The notes below the pieces were generated by a model. That model was not told where the DNA came from. It did not search any database and worked only from the letters and a program-made list of their open reading frames with translations. DNA of 64,000 nucleotides from a virus, in IMG/VR virus record IMGVR_UViG_3300047472_000134, positions 17,517 to 81,516 of that record, one strand, 5' to 3'. Shown here in pieces: positions 22,013 to 28,572 of the stretch; position 1 is the first letter of the stretch; each line of letters begins with the position of its first letter. A program made the position numbers and the translations under genes.

Positions 22013-22750
22013 ATGAACTTCAGCCTGACGAAAATCAGCAGAAATCAAAAGCTTGGCCCTATGCCGGCCGCAACCTCAGCTCGATCAACCTGCCCGACCT
22101 CTTGCCCACTTAAAGGGGCAGGCGGCTGCTACGCCGAGCATGGCCCAATGGCCATATTCTGGGGCAAGGTTGATCGTGGTGAGGCTGGCACTAACTTTGA
22201 CGTCTTTGTTAAGGAAGTCGAGCAGCTGCCACGTCGCCAAATGTGGCGCTACGGTCAGGCTGGAGACCTTCCTGGCGAAGGAGATTTGATCGACCGCGAG
22301 CAGATGTTAAGACTCGCAAAAGCAAACCGTGGTAGACCTGTCATAGCTTTCACGCATAAGCCTATAACAGACGAAAACCTTGAGACACTGCAGCTCGCCC
22401 AGAGGTTAGGTTTCAGTGTCAACTTGTCGGCGAATAACGTTGATCACGCCGATGAACTGGCTGTCCACGGACTGAATGTTGTGGTTGTTTTGCCTAGTGA
22501 GTACGAAAAGCTTTCATCGGAAACGATGACAGAGTATCGGGCTAGATTGAACCAATTACCGAAACGAACACCAGCAGGGCAGAGGATCGCTGTCTGCCCC
22601 GCTACTTACACGGAGACCACATGCCATCAGTGCGGCGTCTGCGCGAGTACCGAGAAGAGGTCAGCTGTCATCGGGTTTCCAGCACACGGGACCAAGAAGC
22701 GACAGGTCTCGACTATGGCCCGAAGGTTAGAACCTGTGCCGGCTGGATAA
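22013..22750 (+). CDS. Cys-rich phage protein (DUF7227/GP88-like)
   Basis: This 245-residue protein has TCPTSCPLKGAGGCYAE near residues 27-43, then MWRYGQAGDLPGEGD, FTHKPIT, NLSANNVDHADELA and VVVLPSEY. A C-terminal CPATY...TCHQCGVC pair and IGFPAHGT follow. I recognise the order from phage proteins of the GP88/DUF7227 group, which are probably metal or iron-sulfur binding; their reaction is unknown. It starts a new unit right after a terminator. Confidence 0.7.
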   Translation: MNFSLTKISRNQKLGPMPAATSARSTCPTSCPLKGAGGCYAEHGPMAIFWGKVDRGEAGTNFDVFVKEVEQLPRRQMWRYGQAGDLPGEGDLIDREQMLRLAKANRGRPVIAFTHKPITDENLETLQLAQRLGFSVNLSANNVDHADELAVHGLNVVVVLPSEYEKLSSETMTEYRARLNQLPKRTPAGQRIAVCPATYTETTCHQCGVCASTEKRSAVIGFPAHGTKKRQVSTMARRLEPVPAG

Positions 22751-22766
22751 GAAGGAGATTAGGGGA

Positions 22767-22997
22767 ATGTTACACATGAGTGTCTTCATTCAGCCAGAGG
22801 TGGCCGCGGCCATACTGGACGTCATAGATGAGCTCTCGTCCGAGATCGACCTCTATTACGAAGACGACAACCTCGCAGCTGCAACACCCGCCTTCACCAA
22901 AATGGAGAAGCTGGTGAAGATGCTGGAGTCCGCCGGCTACACCGCACCGGACAGCTACCATCACATCATAGGCCGATATCGAAAGTTTGTGAACTAG
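22767..22997 (+). CDS. Unknown small helical protein
   Basis: This 76-residue acidic helical protein (VAAAILDVIDELSSEIDLYY) starts at ATG 22767, 8 bp after GAAGGAG. It is co-transcribed with the Cys-rich protein. Confidence 0.65.
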   Translation: MLHMSVFIQPEVAAAILDVIDELSSEIDLYYEDDNLAAATPAFTKMEKLVKMLESAGYTAPDSYHHIIGRYRKFVN

Positions 22998-23069
22998 GAA
23001 TTTATTCCTTGCTCGCTGCCCGCCTCCCATGTAGAACAAATCGTGTCCAACAGACAGGGGGTGGAAAAA

Positions 23070-23153
23070 ATGTCGTCTAAGAAAAACCCACTATTGCATG
23101 ATTTTCAAATCGCCGTTATAGAGCCGTTCGCCCCCAAGGTTACGAAATGTTAA
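23070..23153 (+). CDS. Possible 27-residue leader peptide
   Basis: A small frame (MSSKKNPLLHDFQIAVIEPF...) follows CAGGGGGTGG and overlaps the start of the 43-residue frame at 23147. It could be a real micro-protein or a leader that couples translation of the next gene. Confidence 0.4.
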   Translation: MSSKKNPLLHDFQIAVIEPFAPKVTKC

Positions 23154-23278
23154 TCACTTCGGGACCGCTCATATCGGACTTCGTGATCGCTGCAATGACT
23201 AAAAACATCGAAGAATATCAACGTCGTAGCGTCGAACGTCTTGACCGACTTTTGTCGGAGGAGGCAAAGGGCATCTAA
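23147..23278 (+). CDS. Small helical protein
   Basis: This 43-residue frame (MLITSGPLISDFVIAAMTKN...) ends with a charged helix YQRRSVERLDRLLSEEAKG. The ATG overlaps the stop of the preceding mini-frame (ATGTTAA). It lies between the Cys-rich protein and two regulators. Confidence 0.45.
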   Translation: MLITSGPLISDFVIAAMTKNIEEYQRRSVERLDRLLSEEAKGI

Positions 23279-23298
23279 GAGCCCCCATTAGTTGGCCC

Positions 23299-23748
23299 TT
23301 GGCTAACGGCATTGATGAATGTGCTCGCTCTGCGGGTGATCAGGCCGTGAAGAAGGGAAAACGATTGGATTATAAACAACTCGAGCGACTGAACCTGGCG
23401 GTGGCACGGTTCCGGGAATTGTACCCGGACGCCCCATTACTCACGTTCCAAGTCTTTCTCGATGTCGCGTTACATCCAGGGACATCGTCCGTGGATTTGA
23501 TACGCAGAACAGGCGCGTCTCAATCCGCCATCAGTAGACATTTGGTCTTGCTTTCGACCTGGACTTGGCAGGGCACACGGCCGAGTCTTGAACTAATCGA
23601 AATGCGACCGAACACATCCGCGAGGAAGGTTCCTTTTCTGACGCAGAAAGGGGTCGGCTTGGCGTGTGCTTTGATGAAGACAGTAGAGCCTGAACTGACG
23701 ATAACAGCAGCCGATTTCGCAACCCACTTAGCGAAGGCCGACCACTGA
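23299..23748 (+). CDS. MarR-like winged-helix regulator
   Basis: This 149-residue protein has a basic N-terminal helix and then a winged helix-turn-helix: LTFQVFLDVALHPGTSSVDL, recognition region RRTGASQSAISRHLVLL, and wing RPNTSARKVPFLTQKG. This is the MarR-type order. The start is uncertain (TTG 23299 or GTG 23347). It is a candidate for the protein that binds the recurring GAGAGTA inverted repeat, since MarR proteins bind dyad sites of that size. A second HTH gene follows. Confidence 0.72.
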   Translation: MANGIDECARSAGDQAVKKGKRLDYKQLERLNLAVARFRELYPDAPLLTFQVFLDVALHPGTSSVDLIRRTGASQSAISRHLVLLSTWTWQGTRPSLELIEMRPNTSARKVPFLTQKGVGLACALMKTVEPELTITAADFATHLAKADH

Positions 23749-23873
23749 GGAGGAGTTGAATGAAGCATTGATACCAATGAATTCAGACTGAGTTGAATCA
23801 GTCGAGGGGTGAAAAATCAATCATTCGTCGCCATCTCCAGGGTCAGGAACCGGATGGCTTACAAGGAACGTTT

Positions 23874-24311
23874 ATGACGACCAATACCGCATGGCATGCC
23901 GCCGCCCTCTATGATATCGAGAACACCAGCCTAACGGTGGCCGAGATCGCAACGAAATATGGGCGGTCCAGCAGTACGATCGATAAGCTCATCTTCACGA
24001 GCGGTGTCGTTCGCAAGTACCCAAATACCCGCCGCGGTCCAAAGCGCCGAGAGAATGGTCTCCCGCTCTCGCGTGAACACGTAGCGCTTGGCATTCGCCT
24101 TGGCATGGCTCGAGGGGTCGAGAAGCCACAGGTGTATGCTGATCGTCTAGGTGTCAGCCCGATCGTCTTGGCCAACATGGAAGCTGGCCTCCACGATTTT
24201 CAACTCAGCCAGATCCTCAAGATCTCGGCAATGATCGGCCAGCCGATTGGCGAGCTGATCCAATCCTTCGACAAGAACCTGTATCAAGGGAGAACGAATG
24301 CCCGTAATTAA
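23874..24311 (+). CDS. HTH DNA-binding protein
   Basis: This 145-residue protein seems to hold two helix-turn-helix units. The first is in LTVAEIATKYGRSSSTIDKL (residues 20-40). The second is Xre-like: REHVALGIRLGMARGVEKPQ, then YADRLGVSPIVLANMEAGLH. ATG 23874 follows AAGGAAC. It is probably a phage repressor or activator and the second candidate partner of the GAGAGTA sites. Confidence 0.72.
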   Translation: MTTNTAWHAAALYDIENTSLTVAEIATKYGRSSSTIDKLIFTSGVVRKYPNTRRGPKRRENGLPLSREHVALGIRLGMARGVEKPQVYADRLGVSPIVLANMEAGLHDFQLSQILKISAMIGQPIGELIQSFDKNLYQGRTNARN

Positions 24312-24513
24312 AAGTCACGAGGAATACTTCCAGATTGTGCGGGAGTTCAATTTAGCTCCCCAGTGGCGCCAGGAACTCCTGATCACGGGGTTTCTGCTGA
24401 CTAAGTGCAAAGACATGCAGCCGATGAATGTTCGGCTTCGACTTCAGCGATTTTGGGACAGACAGGCACATCGACTCGGCGTGAGCGTCGGGGAGTTGAA
24501 GACCTGGAGCTGA
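24298..24513 (+). CDS. Unknown small protein
   Basis: This 71-residue helical protein (SHEEYFQIVREFNLAPQWRQ) is coupled to the HTH gene by a 14-bp overlap. No family is recognised. Confidence 0.6.
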   Translation: MPVIKSHEEYFQIVREFNLAPQWRQELLITGFLLTKCKDMQPMNVRLRLQRFWDRQAHRLGVSVGELKTWS

Positions 24514-24531
24514 GCTCCCATATCTACCACT

Positions 24532-24726
24532 ATGCAAACGAAAACACAATTTATACAACGCCGCGACGAGCTTCTAGCAGAGGCGAACCGCGACGGCGTT
24601 TGGGATTCCAAACGCTATGATGAGATCCAGGATCTCATGAAGAGGATCGACTTAGTCCCTGACGACCCGATCCCAGATCAGCAAGAGTTGGACCTCCCAG
24701 AGGTCAAGCCAAAGAAGGCCCGATAG
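24532..24726 (+). CDS. Unknown small charged protein
   Basis: This 64-residue protein begins MQTKTQFIQRRDELLAEANR, helical with a Pro/Asp-rich tail. Its last codons form the ascending arm of the terminator that follows. Confidence 0.6.
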   Translation: MQTKTQFIQRRDELLAEANRDGVWDSKRYDEIQDLMKRIDLVPDDPIPDQQELDLPEVKPKKAR

Positions 24727-24746
24727 AAGTTCTATCGGGCCTTTTC
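24717..24746 (+). terminator. Strong terminator overlapping a gene end
   Basis: A perfect 11-bp stem GGCCCGATAGA/TCTATCGGGCC with a 3-nt loop is followed by TTTTCTTTT. It overlaps the last codons of the gene ending at 24726. Confidence 0.9.
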
Positions 24747-24871
24747 TTTTGCCCAGCGGACGGTGGCACATAACATCCGCAACTAGGGTCGGGGTTTCGG
24801 ACCTTTCTCCTGATGACCTGGTCGTCTAGCTCGGACGTGAAACGAGCTTTCTCTCTCTAAAGGATATGAAA

Positions 24872-25189
24872 ATGAGAATACTCTTTGAGGTTCTCGAGCG
24901 CGATCGCTTTGAGATCTACGATCCTTGCATCCCCGCAGCAGCCGAAACGGCGAAGATCATTGCCGAGAGTGCGACATATGACACTCTGCGGATCCTGAAA
25001 TTCTGCCCTGCCACACTGGCGATCATAGATATGACCGCCGAGATGTACGAGGAGTACCGTGGCGACCACAGTGAGGACGCGCCACTGTGGGTTAAGTTGC
25101 AGTCCGATTTTGATATCCGGGCTGCAGAAGAGGCCAAAGACGCACGCGACTGGCAGCGTCATGTGAAGAGCCTTAGTCGTGCAGCTTAG
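24872..25189 (+). CDS. Unknown acidic protein
   Basis: This 105-residue protein begins MRILFEVLERDRFEIYDPCI. ATG 24872 is chosen because AAAGGA lies 8 bp upstream; ATG 24866 is too close. It overlaps the end of the leftward gene 25173-25502 tail to tail. No family is recognised. Confidence 0.65.
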   Translation: MRILFEVLERDRFEIYDPCIPAAAETAKIIAESATYDTLRILKFCPATLAIIDMTAEMYEEYRGDHSEDAPLWVKLQSDFDIRAAEEAKDARDWQRHVKSLSRAA

Positions 25190-25502
25190 CGGCCTTGGAC
25201 TTCAACTCGGAGACGGGCATCGTCCGACCTTTCGAGAGGTTGCCCCTCTTTTTGATGAACCGGCGAGGGTTCAATTTTCCCTCTTCGTCGGTGAGCGCAT
25301 CAGCCAATCTAGTTGGCAAGAACCCAAGCGTGTTCAGTTTAAAAACGTCTTCGACAAGCCGATCGAAGATCTCAAGCGCTTCATTCCGTTCTATCACAAT
25401 CTGCTCCTGAATAGCGGCCTGCTCGAGCTCAGCTCTCTGCTGCTGAAGCACTGCGATCTTCTGATCGAGATCTACCAGCTTAGACAAACTGTCTGGCTTC
25501 AT
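25173..25502 (-). CDS. Leftward coiled-coil, basic-tailed protein
   Basis: This 109-residue leftward protein has an N-terminal coiled coil (SLSKLVDLDQKIAVLQQQRA). A middle acidic helix and a basic C-terminal part follow (NPRRFIKKRGNLSKGRT). The layout, an oligomerisation coil followed by a basic end, resembles small nucleoid-type DNA-binding proteins, but no family motif is clear. AGGAG precedes its ATG. Its start abuts the helicase start head to head, so its promoter lies within the helicase coding region. Confidence 0.65.
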   Translation of the reverse strand: MKPDSLSKLVDLDQKIAVLQQQRAELEQAAIQEQIVIERNEALEIFDRLVEDVFKLNTLGFLPTRLADALTDEEGKLNPRRFIKKRGNLSKGRTMPVSELKSKAAKLHD

Positions 25503-25518
25503 TATGGAAACTCCTATG

Positions 25519-26946
25519 ACTGATGCAACTTTACGAACCGACCAGGTGGCCGATCTTGCGTTTTACATGGCAAACCCAAAGTGCCTAAATTTATCGCACG
25601 CCGGGACTGGAAAAACACCGTCAGTCTGCGTCATGCAATACTTCATGTGGACGCAGAATGGTGTTGGGACTGTATGGGCACAACCTAAATCCCTACTCAA
25701 GAAAAACAAGCGTGAACTGCTGCGTTTTACCGACTTTACTGACGCCGATGTGGCAATTGTAGACGGCACTCCGAAGCAGGTTGAGAAGGCCCTCAACTCA
25801 GGCGCGAAGGTTTTTCTAATGGGCTTCCGCCGGCTTACTCTCTGCTGGCGGCAGCTACCTAGCTATGTGAAAGCCGTCCACGTCGACGAATTTCACATGG
25901 GCTACAAGAGCGCAGACTCCCAGAACTCACTGGCGCTCTTCAAAATGTTTGACAGCGGGCGGATGACGCACTTCATCCCAATGACCGGAACACTTATCGA
26001 CGGCAAACTGACGTCAGCTTATCCGGCCATTCGCGTCGTCGAACCGCGATACTATATGTCCCATGAGAACTTTCTACTATACCATGGGATTAAAGACTTA
26101 GACGGAAAGGTGGTCGCTTGGAAGAACCACGAGAAGCTGTCCAAGATCTTCGGCCGACACGCAATCCTTCGAACCTTTGCCAGTGTCCATGGTGAACAGG
26201 AGGTCGTCCATATTCCAGAGATGGTGGATATGGAGGACAAGCAGAGGTTTTACTACGACAAATTTCACGACGACGCTGTACTGGAACTCGAGAACTTCTA
26301 CCTGGACGGGACACTGCCAGGCGTAGCGTTTACCCGAGCCCGCCAGCTCATGGAACACCCGATCGAGTTCCCAGACCTGGCCAACCCTGGCCAGTTCATC
26401 GACATCCTGAAGGGCGAACCGACTGGCAAGGAAGAGCGGCTCAAGGTTCACTTCGAAGAGCACTATCTCAACGAGAAGCCGCTCATCATCTTCACGCCTC
26501 TGATTCCGCAGCAGAACCGCGTAGCAAAGCTGCTTGAGCAAGCTGGCATCAGCTACGTGGTCATCAACGGCTCGATCACTCAGAAACAGCGTGACGCCAA
26601 CAGCGATGCCTTCGAAGAGGGCAGGGTGCAGGCGGTCCTCGGAACGCCGATGACAGCGTCGTTCGGCTACAACTGGCAATTCAGCGGGAAGAAGGAGGTG
26701 GAGCACATGATCTTCACCTCGCTCGACTTCAGCGATGCCACTTTCGTCCAGGCTCGACAGCGAGCCATTCGTGGCAAGCGGTCCTCGCCGCTGCGGCTCA
26801 CGACGCTGGAGTACATCAGCTCTCTCGACCAGCACATCTGCAGCATCATCTACCGGAAGAGCAAGGATGCCAACAAGGTCGATCCTTCTCGACCTGTTCT
26901 CCAACTGTCTGGCTTCGAAGAGAAGAAAGAAAAACTCGCTGCTTGA
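25519..26946 (+). CDS. SF2 DNA helicase (SNF2/DExH-type)
   Basis: This 475-residue helicase has Walker A HAGTGKT (27-33), DEFH box (123-126), a SAT-like motif MTGT, and a second RecA-like domain with IFTPLIPQQNRVAKLLEQ and arginine-finger motif QARQRAIRGKR. Phage enzymes of this type act in replication and recombination, often in place of a DnaB-type helicase. ATG 25519 has a modest Shine-Dalgarno (GGAA); ATG 25504 would add five residues. It opens the replication block. Confidence 0.88.
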   Translation, partial: TDATLRTDQVADLAFYMANPKCLNLSHAGTGKTPSVCVMQYFMWTQNGVGTVWAQPKSLLKKNKRELLRFTDFTDADVAIVDGTPKQVEKALNSGAKVFLMGFRRLTLCWRQLPSYVKAVHVDEFHMGYKSADSQNSLALFKMFDSGRMTHFIPMTGTLIDGKLTSAYPAIRVVEPRYYMSHENFLLYHGIKDLDGKVVAWKNHEKLSKIFGRHAILRTFASVHGEQEVVHIPEMVDMEDKQRFYYDKFHDDAVLELENFYLDGTLPGVAFTRARQLMEHPIEFPDLANPGQFIDILKGEPTGKEERLKVHFEEHYLNEKPLIIFTPLIPQQNRVAKLLEQAGISYVVINGSITQKQRDANSDAFEEGRVQAVLGTPMTASFGYNWQFSGKKEVEHMIFTSLDFSDATFVQARQRAIRGKRSSPLRLTTLEYISSLDQHICSIIYRKSKDANKVDPSRPVLQLSGFEEKKEKLAA

Positions 26947-26961
26947 GTATTACTTACTCTC
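26945..26961. promoter_or_regulatory. GAGAGTA-N5-TACTCTC inverted repeat before the SSB-like gene
   Basis: GAGTATTACTTACTCTC has 5-bp arms and the same TTACT spacer as the copies at 3.4-3.55 kb. It starts on the helicase stop codon and lies 105 bp before the next ATG. Two CTTAGACA hexamer-like repeats follow at 26984 and 27031. Confidence 0.6.
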
Positions 26962-27065
26962 GCACGAGAGGGCTAAAATTCCGGACTTAGACATGCCAAA
27001 TAACCATCACCCACTGCGGTGGTGTGAGTGAAACTTAGACAGAAACAGAGACAGGAACTTAAAGA

Positions 27066-27776
27066 ATGAGCAATCAGTCAATCGCAGAAGCAATGGCAGC
27101 AGCACAGGCAGCAGCAGCGAACTACACCCCGCCGGCCAACGTTCCGGCCCAGGCGTCTGGTTCGACGGCTGTTGGCGCACCGGTCGCATCCGGCGCTCCT
27201 CTCGGCCTGGATGACATGCTGGGTGGCGGCGTATCCGTCGACGGCTGGATCAAGCTGACCGCGGACGGCATCAAGGTTGGTGACAAGACCAAGCCCCTCG
27301 ACACCATCGTCGTCTACCTCGACATGGCCTCGATCGCGTACAACTTCTCGATCAAGTACAATCTGAATGGCCAGGCCATTTACCACAAGACGTACGATCG
27401 CGTGACGGACGCACAGGGTGGCCCGTGGATCTCCACGATCCAGAAGTCACAGTCTATCGACCCGAAGGCCTACGAGTACCGCTCCGCTGAGATCCCGCTC
27501 GTCGTTGCAGAAGCGATCCCGTCCAAGACGGCTGGCGAGAATGCCGCCGAACCGGGTGACAAGCTGGGCCTCGCGCTGTCCACCACGGGCTGGGCGAAGT
27601 TCCAGGACTTCATCCGCAACCTCGGTCGCCAGCAGATCGATGCCAAGATCGGCGTCGTGAAGTTCACCCTCGGCTACGAGACAAAGAAGAAGGCTGGCGT
27701 GAACGACTGGGGCGTGCCGACCTTCCTCAATATCGAGGAAGTCGACGTGATCCCGGAACTGGGAACGGTTCACTAA
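27066..27776 (+). CDS. Candidate single-strand DNA-binding protein
   Basis: This 236-residue protein has an Ala/Pro-rich low-complexity N-terminus (residues 1-45), then a beta-rich core and an acidic end. I do not recognise a family motif. Position between helicase and exonuclease/polymerase, its own promoter region, and a strong terminator all suggest an abundant ssDNA-binding or replication protein. The acidic C-terminal tip typical of bacterial SSB (DDDIPF) is absent. Confidence 0.6.
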   Translation: MSNQSIAEAMAAAQAAAANYTPPANVPAQASGSTAVGAPVASGAPLGLDDMLGGGVSVDGWIKLTADGIKVGDKTKPLDTIVVYLDMASIAYNFSIKYNLNGQAIYHKTYDRVTDAQGGPWISTIQKSQSIDPKAYEYRSAEIPLVVAEAIPSKTAGENAAEPGDKLGLALSTTGWAKFQDFIRNLGRQQIDAKIGVVKFTLGYETKKKAGVNDWGVPTFLNIEEVDVIPELGTVH

Positions 27777-27790
27777 GGACCAATCCAGAG

Positions 27791-27816
27791 AGGGCGGCGA
27801 GAGCCGCCCTTTTCTT
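27791..27816 (+). terminator. Strong terminator
   Basis: The 7-bp stem GGGCGGC/GCCGCCC with a GAGA loop is followed by TTTTCTTT, 15 bp after the SSB-like gene. It allows separate, stronger expression of that gene. Confidence 0.88.
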
Positions 27817-27831
27817 TGAGGAGATTTCCCA

Positions 27832-28572
27832 ATGCTGACCATCATTGATGGCAACAACTTCTTCCGCCGGCTGATCGAATTCGACGGCAAAGACGCCCGC
27901 TCGGTCCTGAACGATTTCCTCACCCCCCGCAAAGAGACGATCGTCGTCTGGGATGGTGCCAAGGGGTCGCAGCGCCGACGAGCTGTCTACCCTCAATACA
28001 AGACGAACCGAGGGCCGCTCGACAAGGACATCAGCGTCCAGTTCAACATGATCGTCGCGATCCTCGCCTACTGCGACGTCATCCAGATCTTCCATCCGGA
28101 ATACGAGGGTGACGATGTCGTAGCCATGCTGGCCCGAGACTACGCCAGCAAGGGACGCGAGGTTTACATCGACAGCACCGACCAGGACTTCCTGCAGATC
28201 GTCGGGGAGTATCCAAAGCTGGTCACAGCACGGGCCAACCCGAAGGTCGAGCCTCGGCTCACGAAGCTCTACAAAATCTGGATCGGTGACCAGTCGGACA
28301 AGATCTCAGGCATCCCTGGCTTTGGCCAGAAGACCTGGGACGAAACCGATATCTCGGAGCTTGAGCGGATGACCCGCAAGGCGATCGAGACTGGCGAGAT
28401 TGATGACATCGGCCTGCCAGGCCGCTGCAAACCCACTGCGGAGCTGCTCCGTACCCTCGACGAAATCATCTCGTTCTACCCCGTCCCGTTGGACGAGGTC
28501 ATGCAGAACGTCGTGATCGGCAAGCCTGATTACCAGCGGGCCGACGCGTACCTGAAGGAATTCCTCCTGTGA
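27832..28572 (+). CDS. 5'-3' exonuclease / flap endonuclease
   Basis: This 246-residue protein of the PolA N-terminal exonuclease/FEN family has IIDGNNFF near the N-terminus, VVWDGAKGSQRRRAVYPQYK, the EYEGDDVVAMLAR metal site and STDQDFLQI. IGDQSDKISGIPGFGQKT is the helix-hairpin-helix region. It removes 5' flaps and primers. AGGAGA precedes ATG 27832 and the stop overlaps the polymerase start, a split version of DNA polymerase I. Confidence 0.9.
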   Translation: MLTIIDGNNFFRRLIEFDGKDARSVLNDFLTPRKETIVVWDGAKGSQRRRAVYPQYKTNRGPLDKDISVQFNMIVAILAYCDVIQIFHPEYEGDDVVAMLARDYASKGREVYIDSTDQDFLQIVGEYPKLVTARANPKVEPRLTKLYKIWIGDQSDKISGIPGFGQKTWDETDISELERMTRKAIETGEIDDIGLPGRCKPTAELLRTLDEIISFYPVPLDEVMQNVVIGKPDYQRADAYLKEFLL

